This document shows, in pieces, positions 7,111-14,916 of a stretch of 21,882 nucleotides of DNA. The stretch lies in assembly GCA_002419365.1 (NCBI GenBank), contig DIGA01000001.1, positions 1 through 21,882 on the forward strand, in the 5' to 3' direction. A program made the position numbers and the translations under genes. The notes under the pieces are model-generated. The model worked only from the letters and a program-made list of their open reading frames with translations, made no database searches and had not been told where the DNA came from. Numbering within the stretch: the first letter of the stretch is position 1; each line of letters opens with the position of its first letter. This DNA is from Mageeibacillus sp. UBA5734. Its GTDB lineage: Bacteria > Bacillota > Clostridia > Saccharofermentanales > UBA5734.

Positions 7111-8301
7111 TTACCGCTCTGGATCAAAGTCCCAGGCAGCTTCGTAGATCGCAAGGATATCGTCGTCCCGAAGGGGCAGGAACTGGCCGCAGGTGCCGTC
7201 AGGGTTGCGCTTGACGCGCCCCGCCAGAACCGGCAGGTCTTCCCGCGGGATGCCAAGCTCGCGGAGATTGGGCTTTAGCCCCCAGCTGGAGAACAGGCGC
7301 GACAGGGACAGGGCGCCGGCGCGGGCGGTCCGGGCCGGATCAGCAAAATCGAGCGGCAGACCGAGGACGCGTTCGGCAAACTGGGCGATGCGCAGCGTGC
7401 GGTGCGGCAGGTGATGGAGGAGCCAGGCGGGGTACATTGCGGCCAGGCCGGCGCCGTGGGCGGTGTTGTAATTGCCGCTCAGCTCGTGCTCAAGAGCGTG
7501 GACGCTCCAGTCCTCCTTGCGCCCCATGCCCAAAAGCCCGACATGGGCAATGGTGGAGGCGAAGAAGAGGTTGGCGCGGGGTTCGTAGTCGTTCAAATCC
7601 GCCAGGGCCAAGGGTGCCTGCTCGATGATCGAGCGCATCGCGCCTTCGCAGAGGTGGTCGGTCAGGCTGACGTCCGGCGTGGTGGTGAAGTACCGCTCCA
7701 TGATGTGGGCCAGCATATCGGCCGCACCGTAGGCGACTTGCTCGCGCGGCAGGGTGAAGGTCAGTTCAGGGTTGATGATCGAAAAGTCCGGCCGGTTGAG
7801 GTCACTCCTCAGGCCGCGCTTCAAGGGCTCGTGGGCGCGCTTGATCACGCTGCTGTTGCTGGCTTCGGATCCGGTGGCCATCAGGGTGATCACCGTGCCC
7901 AGGCCGAGCCGGCGCTCCGGCTTGCGCTTGCCAACGTAGAAATCCCAGAAATCGCCGTCATGGCAGGCGCCGATGGCGATGGCTTTGGCTGAGTCGAGCA
8001 CGCTGCCACCACCGACGGCAAGGACGTAATCGATTCCCTCACGCTGGCAGAGTTCGATCCCCTCGTAGACCAGGGTATCGCGCGGATTGGCGACAACGCC
8101 GCCCAGTTCAACCCAGTCCAGCTGGTGCTGGCGCAGTGACTCCTGGACTCGGCCGAGCAGGCCGCTTTTGATCGCCGATCCTGATCCGTAATGGAGCAGG
8201 ACCTTTTTCGCACCGTAGAAGGCAGCCCACTGGCCGGCTTCTGTTTCCTTGCCGCGGCCGACAATCAGGCGCGTTGGGCTGTAGTATTCAAAATCGAGCA
8301 T
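7111..8301 (-). CDS. Iron-containing alcohol dehydrogenase (butanol dehydrogenase-like)
   Basis: This 396-residue group III NAD(P)-dependent dehydrogenase most likely reduces aldehydes to alcohols during fermentation. The nucleotide-binding signature is GGGSVLDSAK (97-106). The metal ligands expected for the family are all present: D195 and H199 in ADMLAHIMERY, then H268 and H282 in VHALEHE and NYNTAHGAG. The overall sequence resembles BdhA/YqhD-type enzymes, but the substrate cannot be fixed from sequence. The start has a perfect AGGAGGT. It follows glnS by 72 bases on the same strand with no terminator between, so it may be read from the gltX-glnS transcript. A strong terminator follows it. 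Confidence 0.93.
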   Translation of the reverse strand: MLDFEYYSPTRLIVGRGKETEAGQWAAFYGAKKVLLHYGSGSAIKSGLLGRVQESLRQHQLDWVELGGVVANPRDTLVYEGIELCQREGIDYVLAVGGGSVLDSAKAIAIGACHDGDFWDFYVGKRKPERRLGLGTVITLMATGSEASNSSVIKRAHEPLKRGLRSDLNRPDFSIINPELTFTLPREQVAYGAADMLAHIMERYFTTTPDVSLTDHLCEGAMRSIIEQAPLALADLNDYEPRANLFFASTIAHVGLLGMGRKEDWSVHALEHELSGNYNTAHGAGLAAMYPAWLLHHLPHRTLRIAQFAERVLGLPLDFADPARTARAGALSLSRLFSSWGLKPNLRELGIPREDLPVLAGRVKRNPDGTCGQFLPLRDDDILAIYEAAWDFDPER

Positions 8302-8373
8302 GGGACACCTCCTGGAAAGGGCTGGCCGGAGCGGGTAATCAGGCCAAATGGTTCGGTTAGGATCTGGAGTCCA

Positions 8374-10101
8374 TCACTTTTTCGGCTTGAAGCTGTCCTT
8401 CAACGAGACCGAGCGGTTGAAGACCAGATGGCCAGGCTTGCTGTCGCCGTTGTCGAGGCAGAAATAGCCCAGGCGCAGGAACTGGAAGCTGGCGGGAACC
8501 GAATAACTAGACAGGGACGCTTCGACCCGGGCGTCCGGCAGGACCTCGAGCGAGGCGGGGTTGATGCAGTCGAGGAAATTGCGGTCGGCAGCGTCCGGAT
8601 CGGCAACAGAGAAGAGGTTGTCGTAGAGGCGGACCTCGGCGGGCAGGGCGGTCTGGCTGTCGACCCAGTGGATCGTGCCCTTGACCTTGCGGCCGTCCGG
8701 GGTGTTGCCGCCGCGGGTGTCCGGATCGTAGGTGGCATGGACTGCGACGACCTGGCCGTTTTCGTCCGTGTCACAGCCGGTGCAGCGTACAACGTAGGCG
8801 GCCTTGAGCCGGACCTCGTTGCCGGGGAAGAGGCGGAAATAGCCTTTGACCGGATTCTCCAGGAAATCGTCAGCCTCGATCCAGAGTTCACGCGAGAAAG
8901 AGACCTCGCGTGTGCCGGCGGACGGGTCTTCCGGGTTGTTTTCGACGACAAAAATCTCAGTCTGGCCCTCCGGGTAATTGTCGATCACGAGTTTGACCGG
9001 GCGCAGGACCGCCATGACGCGGGTGGCGGTGGCGTTGAGGTCCTCGCGCAGACAATGCTCGAGGAAGCTGTATTCGACCGTGCTGTTGACCTTGGAGACA
9101 CCGATCCGCTCACAGAAATTGCGGATGCTCTTGGGCGTATAGCCGCGACGCCTGAGGCCGCCCAGGGTGGGCAGGCGTGGGTCGTCCCAGCCAGACACGA
9201 GCTGGTTCTCGACCAGGTGGCGCAGCTTGCGCTTGCTCATGACGGTGTGGTTGATGCCGAGGCGGGCAAACTCGATCTGGCGCGGCTGGCTGGGCAGGTC
9301 ACAGTTGTGGACGACCCAGTCGTAGAGTGGCCGGTGGTCTTCGAACTCAAGCGAGCAGAGCGAGTGGGTGATGCACTCGAGTGCGTCTTCGATCGGGTGG
9401 GCGTAGTCGTACATCGGATAGATGCACCAGGTGTCACCCGTGCGGTGGTGATGGGCGCGCAGGATGCGGTAAAGGACGGGGTCGCGCATGTTCATGTTGC
9501 CGGAGGTCATATCGATCTTGGCGCGCAAGACCATCGAGCCATCAGCGAATTCACCGGCCTTCATGCGGGCGAACAGGTCGAGTGATTCCCCGGGGCTGCG
9601 GTCGCGCCAGGGGCTGGGGGTACCCGGGCTGGTCAGGGTGCCGCGGCTCTCGCGCATCTGCTCGGGCGTCTGCTCGCAGACATAGGCCAAGCCTTTCCTG
9701 ATCAGGTCGCAGGCCAGGTCATACATTTTCGGGAAATAGTCCGAGGCGAAATAGAAGCGGTCGCCCCAGTCGTAACCGAGCCAGTGGATGTCCTCCTGGA
9801 TCGCTTCGACGTATTCGACATCTTCCTTGCTCGGGTTGGTGTCGTCCATGCGCAGGTTGCAGACGCCGCCGTATTTTTCCGCGGTGCCGAAGTCGATCAC
9901 GATCGCCTTGGCATGGCCGATGTGCAGGTAGCCATTGGGCTCGGGCGGGAAGCGGGTGTGCACGGTCATGCCGGCAAAGCGGCCGCCCGCGGCGATGTCT
10001 TCTTCGACAAACTCGTGGATGAAATGCTTGGACTCAACAGCTGCATCTGCGCTTTCAGCAGCGTCGCCCAGGGTGGGATTGAGATTTTCGACGTCAGCCA
10101 T
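8374..10101 (-). CDS. glnS: Glutaminyl-tRNA synthetase
   Basis: This 575-residue class I aminoacyl-tRNA synthetase charges tRNA-Gln with glutamine in the cytosol. The class I motifs are HIGH (60-63 in PNGYLHIGHAKA) and a KMSKS variant MSKRK (288-292). The DTNPSKED segment and the C-terminal beta-barrel anticodon-binding region match GlnRS rather than GluRS. The first 25 residues are a non-conserved acidic extension. The start codon is separated from the gltX stop by one base, and GGAGGG lies at the end of gltX, so the pair is co-transcribed and probably translationally coupled. Having GlnRS means the cell need not rely on transamidation for Gln-tRNA, although GatCAB may exist elsewhere. Confidence 0.96.
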   Translation of the reverse strand: MADVENLNPTLGDAAESADAAVESKHFIHEFVEEDIAAGGRFAGMTVHTRFPPEPNGYLHIGHAKAIVIDFGTAEKYGGVCNLRMDDTNPSKEDVEYVEAIQEDIHWLGYDWGDRFYFASDYFPKMYDLACDLIRKGLAYVCEQTPEQMRESRGTLTSPGTPSPWRDRSPGESLDLFARMKAGEFADGSMVLRAKIDMTSGNMNMRDPVLYRILRAHHHRTGDTWCIYPMYDYAHPIEDALECITHSLCSLEFEDHRPLYDWVVHNCDLPSQPRQIEFARLGINHTVMSKRKLRHLVENQLVSGWDDPRLPTLGGLRRRGYTPKSIRNFCERIGVSKVNSTVEYSFLEHCLREDLNATATRVMAVLRPVKLVIDNYPEGQTEIFVVENNPEDPSAGTREVSFSRELWIEADDFLENPVKGYFRLFPGNEVRLKAAYVVRCTGCDTDENGQVVAVHATYDPDTRGGNTPDGRKVKGTIHWVDSQTALPAEVRLYDNLFSVADPDAADRNFLDCINPASLEVLPDARVEASLSSYSVPASFQFLRLGYFCLDNGDSKPGHLVFNRSVSLKDSFKPKK

Positions 10102-10102
10102 G

Positions 10103-11566
10103 TCAGATTCCCTCCAGTTTCTTGAGTGCGATGGCCAGGCGGGCCAGGGATTCGTCGCGGCCGAGGATGGTCAGGATCTCGATCGCGCCACCGGGTGTGA
10201 CTTCCTGGCCGGAAATGGCGATGCGGACCGGCCACATGACCTGGCCGTTCTTGAGGCCCTTTGCAGTGGCAAAATTGATCAGAAGGTCATGCAGGGCCTG
10301 GCGTTCCCAGTTCGGCAACGCTTCGAGGGCGGTGACAACTTGGGGCAGGACCTGGGCGGCCAGGGCTGGGTCGGTCTTGCTTTTCTTGTTGCTGAACAGG
10401 TCGGTCGAATAATCCTGGCGCTGGCTGAGGAAGGCGACCATGTCTGCGACCTGGGTCAGGCGGGTGACACGTGGCTGCAGGATCTCGGCCAGCAGAGCGG
10501 CATCGTAGGGGCGACCGGCAAAGACGTGGTCGAGCTCAGGCTGGATCAGGCCGAGGAAATCGCCCGGGGCCATTTTGCGGATGTATTCGGCATTGAACCA
10601 GGTCAGCTTGTCATAGTCGAAGACCGACGGCGACTTGCTGATCCCGTCGATGGCAAAAGCCTGGCAGAGCTCAGCCAGGGTGAAGAGCTCGGTGTTGTCC
10701 TTGGGACACCAGCCGAGCAGGGCGATGTAGTTGACGATCGCCTCGGGCAGGTAGCCATCAGACACGAGGTCGGCAAAGCTGGTCGCACCGTGGCGCTTGG
10801 AGAGCTTTTTGCCGTCCTTGCCGAGGATCAGGGGCAGGTGGACGTAGGTCGGGATCTCCCAGCCAAAGGCATCGTAGAGCAGGTTGTATTTCGGTGTCGA
10901 GGAGAGGTATTCCGAGCCGCGCACGACATGGGTGATCGCCATGTCGTGATCGTCGATGACATTGGCGAAGTTGTAGGTCGGGTAACCATCGGATTTGAGG
11001 AGGACCTGGTCCTCCAGCTCACTGTTTTCGACCGAGATGTCGCCATAGACGGCATCCTGGAAGGTTGTCGTGCCGGAAAGGGGCATTTTCTGGCGGATGA
11101 CAGAAGGCATCCCGGCAGCCAGATTGGCCTGCACGACATCGGCCGGCAGGTCGCGGCAATGGCGGTCGTAGCCACCAGCGAAATTGCCGGCTGCTTCAGC
11201 GGCGGCGCGCACGCTTTCGAGGCGCTCCTTGCTGCAGAAGCAATGGTAGGCTTTGCCCTCCGCAACGAGCTGCTCGGCATGGGGGCGGTAGAGATGCAGC
11301 CGTTCGCTCTGGACATAGGGACCATGCGGACCACCGACATCCGGACCTTCATCGTGGGTCATGCCGACCTCGCGCAGGGTGTGGTAGATCAGGTCCAGCG
11401 CGCCCTCCACCTGTCGTTCCTGGTCGGTGTCTTCGATGCGCAGGATGAACGAGCCGCCGAGCGACCGGGCGATCAGGTATTCGTACAGGGCGGTGCGGAG
11501 ATTGCCGACATGCATCATGCCGGTCGGGCTGGGCGCATAACGGGTGCGGACAGTGGGTGTCGTCAT
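10103..11566 (-). CDS. gltX: Glutamyl-tRNA synthetase
   Basis: This 487-residue class I synthetase charges tRNA-Glu with glutamate. The N-terminus reads RYAPSPTGMMHVGNLR, where HVGN (19-22) stands for HIGH, and the second motif is KLSKRHG (254-260). C109, C111 and C137 (in CFC and YDRHC) sit where many bacterial GluRS proteins bind zinc. The C-terminal helical anticodon domain is complete. The length is normal. The ATG is preceded by AGAGG. It is the first gene of a minus-strand run gltX-glnS-dehydrogenase. Because glnS is adjacent, this GluRS may be the discriminating type that charges only tRNA-Glu; that is inference. Confidence 0.96.
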   Translation of the reverse strand: MTTPTVRTRYAPSPTGMMHVGNLRTALYEYLIARSLGGSFILRIEDTDQERQVEGALDLIYHTLREVGMTHDEGPDVGGPHGPYVQSERLHLYRPHAEQLVAEGKAYHCFCSKERLESVRAAAEAAGNFAGGYDRHCRDLPADVVQANLAAGMPSVIRQKMPLSGTTTFQDAVYGDISVENSELEDQVLLKSDGYPTYNFANVIDDHDMAITHVVRGSEYLSSTPKYNLLYDAFGWEIPTYVHLPLILGKDGKKLSKRHGATSFADLVSDGYLPEAIVNYIALLGWCPKDNTELFTLAELCQAFAIDGISKSPSVFDYDKLTWFNAEYIRKMAPGDFLGLIQPELDHVFAGRPYDAALLAEILQPRVTRLTQVADMVAFLSQRQDYSTDLFSNKKSKTDPALAAQVLPQVVTALEALPNWERQALHDLLINFATAKGLKNGQVMWPVRIAISGQEVTPGGAIEILTILGRDESLARLAIALKKLEGI

Positions 11567-11660
11567 GGAAAACCTCTTTGACCGGTGCCTCTCGCTTCAC
11601 GAAAAGCTTTTGACTTGTTCACCGGATGTTCACGGGATGGGTCTAATCTTTAACGCATAA

Positions 11661-11666
11661 TATGAT
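11661..11666 (+). promoter_or_regulatory. Possible -10 box for the DUF5685 gene
   Basis: TATGAT lies in an AT-rich stretch of the 143-bp divergent region between gltX and the DUF5685 gene, 43 bases before the start codon. No good -35 box is found 16-18 bases upstream. The minus-strand promoter for gltX must also lie in this interval but could not be assigned. Confidence 0.25.
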
Positions 11667-11709
11667 ACCATAGGATGCACACTTTGACACTTTGGAAAAG
11701 AGGTAATCG

Positions 11710-12555
11710 ATGTTCGGATATGTCCGGCCGTACAAGCCGGAACTGCTCGTCAAAGAACTGACGCGCTACCAGTCGGTCTACTGCGGGATTTGCAAGCAAA
11801 TCGGGCGCGACTATGGCCAGTTGCCGCGCCTGGCCCTGGGCTACGACTTGACTTTGTTCGCAGTCCTGTTGCTTTCCCTGTCCCCGGACCAGCCGCCGGA
11901 GGAACTGGCAGGCTGTATCTCCAATCCGATCAAGAAACGCCCGATGCTCAAAGGCGGCGAGATCATCCGCCTGGCAGCCGGACTGACTATTTTGCTGGCT
12001 TATCACAAGGCGGCCGACAATGCCCGTGATGAGCACCCCGTTCTCGGACGCACCGTCCAGCTAGCCCTGGCTGGCGCTCACCGCAAGGCGGCCCGCCGTT
12101 ATCCGAGCTATGAGCAGGCGATCCATGAACACCTCGGGACTTTGCATGAGTTGGAAAAAGGCGCCCCGGATTTGGCTGCGGCGGAACATTTTGGCCGCTT
12201 GCTGGAATCTTTCATGGCCCAGGCGGCCCCGCTGGCCAGTCCTGACCCGGCTATCCAGGCGGGCCTTTCCCGTTTTGGGTATCACCTGGGCAACTGGATC
12301 TACTTGCTCGATGCAATTGACGACCGGGAAAACGACTGTAATAATGGCAGTTGGAACCCTTTTTCCGCCCTGGATCCAACGATCGCCCAGGAAACAGCCC
12401 GAACCCTGCTGCAACAGCACGAGATGGAAATGGACAGAGTCGCTGCCCTGCTGCCCTACGACCGTGATGCCGGACTGATGGGCAATATCGTCACAGTAGG
12501 CCTGCTGGCTGCGAGGGATACCATCCTCGCCGGACACCGGTTGGGCAAGATCTAG
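11710..12555 (+). CDS. DUF5685 family protein
   Basis: This 281-residue protein resembles the clostridial DUF5685 family, whose function I do not know. The N-terminus is typical (MFGYVRPYKPELLVKE), followed by a CxxC pair, C25 and C28 in YCGICKQIG. A third cysteine is C69 in GCISNP. The rest is predicted all-helical and soluble. In the C-terminal half LLDAIDDRENDC places acidic residues D201, D204, D205 and D209 in an arrangement like the metal-binding DDxxD of prenyl synthases, followed by NGSWNPF. Start ATG 11710 has AGAGG upstream. The J-domain gene follows after 37 bases. Cysteines plus clustered aspartates suggest metal binding, but that is inference. Confidence 0.85.
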   Translation: MFGYVRPYKPELLVKELTRYQSVYCGICKQIGRDYGQLPRLALGYDLTLFAVLLLSLSPDQPPEELAGCISNPIKKRPMLKGGEIIRLAAGLTILLAYHKAADNARDEHPVLGRTVQLALAGAHRKAARRYPSYEQAIHEHLGTLHELEKGAPDLAAAEHFGRLLESFMAQAAPLASPDPAIQAGLSRFGYHLGNWIYLLDAIDDRENDCNNGSWNPFSALDPTIAQETARTLLQQHEMEMDRVAALLPYDRDAGLMGNIVTVGLLAARDTILAGHRLGKI

Positions 12556-12592
12556 CCCGCATTGGTAAGAGAATCAAGGAGAATCCACCAAA

Positions 12593-13033
12593 ATGGCAAA
12601 AAGTCCTTATGAAGTCCTTGGGGTCCGGGTGGGCGCCTCCCAGGAGGAAATCAAGAAAGCCTACCGGGCTCTGGTGAAAAAATACCATCCTGATCATTAC
12701 CAGGATCACCCGCTGGCTGACCTGGCCAAGGAAAAGATGCAGGAGATCAATGCGGCTTATGACCAGCTGACCTCTGGCAGCACCCAGTCGGGAAGCGGTC
12801 CGTCGTCCTACCACTCAACCGGCCAGGCCTCACAGCAGCAATCGGCCCAGCAGCAATGGCAACAATGGCAGCAACAGCAACAACAGCAGTGGCAGCAACA
12901 GCAGCGTCCCTATGGCAACCAGAGCCCCTATTACCGCCAGTCCAATGCCGATGTCTGCAACACACTGGGCTGCCTGTGCTGCGCCGATTCCTGCTGTGAA
13001 TGCTGCGGCTCAGACCTGATTTCCTGCTGCTGA
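12593..13033 (+). CDS. J-domain protein with Q/W-rich linker and cysteine-rich tail
   Basis: This 146-residue protein starts with a complete J domain (about 3-62), including HPD in KKYHPDHY, so it should stimulate an Hsp70 (DnaK) ATPase. It lacks the Gly/Phe region, zinc fingers and C-terminal domains of DnaJ. After a Ser/Gly stretch comes a Gln/Trp-rich low-complexity linker (about residues 82-105, encoded by CAG/CAA runs). The tail from residue 121 has ten cysteines in its last 25 residues, as CLCC, CC, CC and a terminal CC. Such a tail could bind metal or attach to membrane. The start has AAGGAG. The gene sits between the DUF5685 and membrane-protein genes. Confidence 0.9.
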   Translation: MAKSPYEVLGVRVGASQEEIKKAYRALVKKYHPDHYQDHPLADLAKEKMQEINAAYDQLTSGSTQSGSGPSSYHSTGQASQQQSAQQQWQQWQQQQQQQWQQQQRPYGNQSPYYRQSNADVCNTLGCLCCADSCCECCGSDLISCC

Positions 13034-13048
13034 AATGTGGCACGATCG

Positions 13049-13579
13049 ATGAAGACCACGACTCGGGCCCTGACGCTGGGCGGGCTGCTATCTGCCCTGT
13101 CGTTACTTTTTCTGGTCATTGGCGCGGTCTCTCCAACCGCTGACTTGTCTCTGTATGCCTTGAGCTCCCTGCCAGTCGCAGTTGCCGTGATCGAGCTGGG
13201 CCAGCGCCGCGCCTGGCTCGTCTACCTCGTTATCAGCCTGATTGGCCTGGCCTGGCCAGGACTCGCTTTCACCTATCTGTTTGCCTTCTTTTTCGGCCTT
13301 TTCCCCATTTTAAAAGCTGTTTTCGAATCCAGGCTCAACCGGGCTCTGGCCGCTTTGGCCAAGCTGGTGGTGGGCAATGTCCTGGTCATCGCAGCGACGG
13401 GGCTCTTTGCCCGCGACATGATCCTGGCCCAGGCTGCTGTCTGGGGCTGGTGGTACATTCCGGTTCTTGTGGTTGTGCTCCAGGTTGTCATCCTGGTCTA
13501 CGATTATGCACTGGGGCTTTTGATCACCTTTTACCTGGACCGTCTGGCCCGTCCTCTCAGGAATAGGAGAAATTTGTAA
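13049..13579 (+). CDS. Small integral membrane protein, function unknown
   Basis: The 176-residue product has about five hydrophobic helices: near residues 8-28, 32-50, 52-76, 100-116 and 128-158. Its N-terminus is basic (MKTTTRALTLGG) and its C-terminus is strongly basic (RLARPLRNRRNL). The overall look is like small ECF-transporter S components or YbbS-type membrane proteins, but no diagnostic motif supports a name. It starts 15 bases after the J-domain gene. ATG 13049 is preferred over GTG 13037, though neither has a good ribosome binding site, so expression may depend on coupling to the upstream gene. It may be the membrane partner of the DUF5685/J-domain pair. Confidence 0.75.
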   Translation: MKTTTRALTLGGLLSALSLLFLVIGAVSPTADLSLYALSSLPVAVAVIELGQRRAWLVYLVISLIGLAWPGLAFTYLFAFFFGLFPILKAVFESRLNRALAALAKLVVGNVLVIAATGLFARDMILAQAAVWGWWYIPVLVVVLQVVILVYDYALGLLITFYLDRLARPLRNRRNL

Positions 13580-13599
13580 AGTCTGTGGTCTTTTTCCAC

Positions 13600-13634
13600 T
13601 TTTCATAAGCAAATTTATCAATTATCATAAATTT
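13600..13634 (+). promoter_or_regulatory. Likely promoter with overlapping palindrome before the GGDEF-like gene
   Basis: TTTTCA (13600-13605) and TATCAT (13623-13628) are spaced by 17 bases in an AT-rich island. Overlapping the -10 box is a perfect inverted repeat, AAATTTAT (13611-13618) and ATAAATTT (13627-13634) around 8 bases, which could be an operator. The predicted leader is about 68 bases. Confidence 0.45.
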
Positions 13635-13703
13635 GAGCATCAAGTGCGCGAGCACGCTATGGTTGATCATCTGACAGCATCGGGGCTAACGGCAGGAGCG
13701 TAC

Positions 13704-14879
13704 ATGGATAATCTGACACTGGCAGCTGCAAATGCATTCATCCTGCTCTACACATCCGTCAATTTGCTGGTCATTTCTGTCCAGCGCAAATCCAGGCCCC
13801 TGCGGTTCATCAGCCTGGGATATTTTTTGCTCGCCGCCGCTTTTTTTGTCATTTTCTTCTTCAGCCAGGCGCCAACAGAAATCCTGGCTTTGACGTTTAA
13901 TTTGTCGTTCAGCTTGTTTTTTTTCATGTATTTTGCCGGAATCCGATCGTTTTGTGGATTCAAAGCCTGGCCTGTCAAATATTCACTGCTATTGACTCTG
14001 GGTTACACCCTCCTGACCTTAGTGATCATCCTGGTGCCTGTTTCATTTCCGCGCATCGCGATCACATCCTTGCTGGTTGTCTACCTGTTTGGCGACGTGC
14101 TGGTCTCGATCTGGCCGATCTGGAAACGCCTGCCCCTGGTTGAAAGATCCCTCTCACTGCTCGCCCTGGTCGGCTATCCCGGGTATCTGCTGGCCCGCCT
14201 GCTTGTCATCTACCGAGAGTCCTATGCCGACAAGTTCATGACCGATGCCAGTGTAGAATCCACCGTGACCCAGCTCTTCATGATGGTCAATTTCAGTGTC
14301 CTGGCCTCTGTGGCCTATCACATCGACAATAGACTGCTTTTGTCAGATTTGCAGAACAAAAACCAGCTGCTGGATGAACAGTCCATCACGGACCAGTTGA
14401 CAGGGTTGTATAACCGGCGCTATCTCGAACAGATGGCAAGCCGTGAAATCATTCGCAGCCGCAACGACCAGCAGCACCAGGACAGCCGCCACCCGGTCTC
14501 CCTGATCCTGCTGGACATAGATGCTTTTGCCACGATCACCGATCACCATGGCACCCACAAAGGTAACCAGGTGATCAGGGAAATGGCTGACTTGATTCAG
14601 GCTGCAGCCCAAAAGCAGGACATTGTTGTCCGGCTGGCGGCGTCGAAGTTTCTCCTGGTTCTGCTGGAGAAAAGTAAACACGAGGCGTTGATGGTCGCAG
14701 AAAAACTGCGCCATCAGATCGAGACGATGCCCGAGCCAATGGTCTGCCCGTATACCGCCAGTCTCGGCGTCGCTGAACATGAAACTGGGGAGAATTTCGA
14801 ACATTGGTTCAACCGGGCCGCGCTTGCTCTGGATCAGGCCAAGAAAAACGGCAGGAACCGGGTGGTTTCTGCCGCTTGA
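13704..14879 (+). CDS. Membrane protein with degenerate GGDEF domain
   Basis: The 391-residue protein has an N-terminal membrane part with about six or seven helices (residues 1-205), a short helical linker and a GGDEF-fold domain (about 228-388; ITDQLTGLYNRRYLEQM at its start). GGDEF domains make cyclic di-GMP from two GTP. Here the signature RxGGDEF reads RLAASKF (310-316), so the catalytic acidic pair and both glycines are gone. The upstream I-site RxxD reads QKQD, also lost. The metal-binding LLDID is kept. It is therefore probably not an active cyclase but may bind nucleotide or act as a partner. ATG 13704 has CAGGAG eight bases upstream; GTG 13644 opens the frame but lacks such a site. 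Confidence 0.87.
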   Translation: MDNLTLAAANAFILLYTSVNLLVISVQRKSRPLRFISLGYFLLAAAFFVIFFFSQAPTEILALTFNLSFSLFFFMYFAGIRSFCGFKAWPVKYSLLLTLGYTLLTLVIILVPVSFPRIAITSLLVVYLFGDVLVSIWPIWKRLPLVERSLSLLALVGYPGYLLARLLVIYRESYADKFMTDASVESTVTQLFMMVNFSVLASVAYHIDNRLLLSDLQNKNQLLDEQSITDQLTGLYNRRYLEQMASREIIRSRNDQQHQDSRHPVSLILLDIDAFATITDHHGTHKGNQVIREMADLIQAAAQKQDIVVRLAASKFLLVLLEKSKHEALMVAEKLRHQIETMPEPMVCPYTASLGVAEHETGENFEHWFNRAALALDQAKKNGRNRVVSAA

Positions 14880-14916
14880 GCTTGAGGTGGATTGTTCCCG
14901 CCTGGGTCAGACTGGG

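Noticed and set aside
8191..9585. 464-residue open frame on the + strand opposite glnS and the dehydrogenase
   Set aside because: It crosses two well-identified minus-strand genes and has a Val/Asp/Ala-rich shadow composition.
9935..11581. 548-residue open frame on the + strand opposite gltX
   Set aside because: The minus strand encodes a complete GluRS with all motifs. The + strand frame is a GC-driven shadow with no ribosome binding site or recognisable domain.
12834..12906. CAG/CAA-rich run as a possible microsatellite or CRISPR-like repeat
   Set aside because: It is in frame within the J-domain gene, encoding a Gln/Trp linker. There are no repeat-spacer units.
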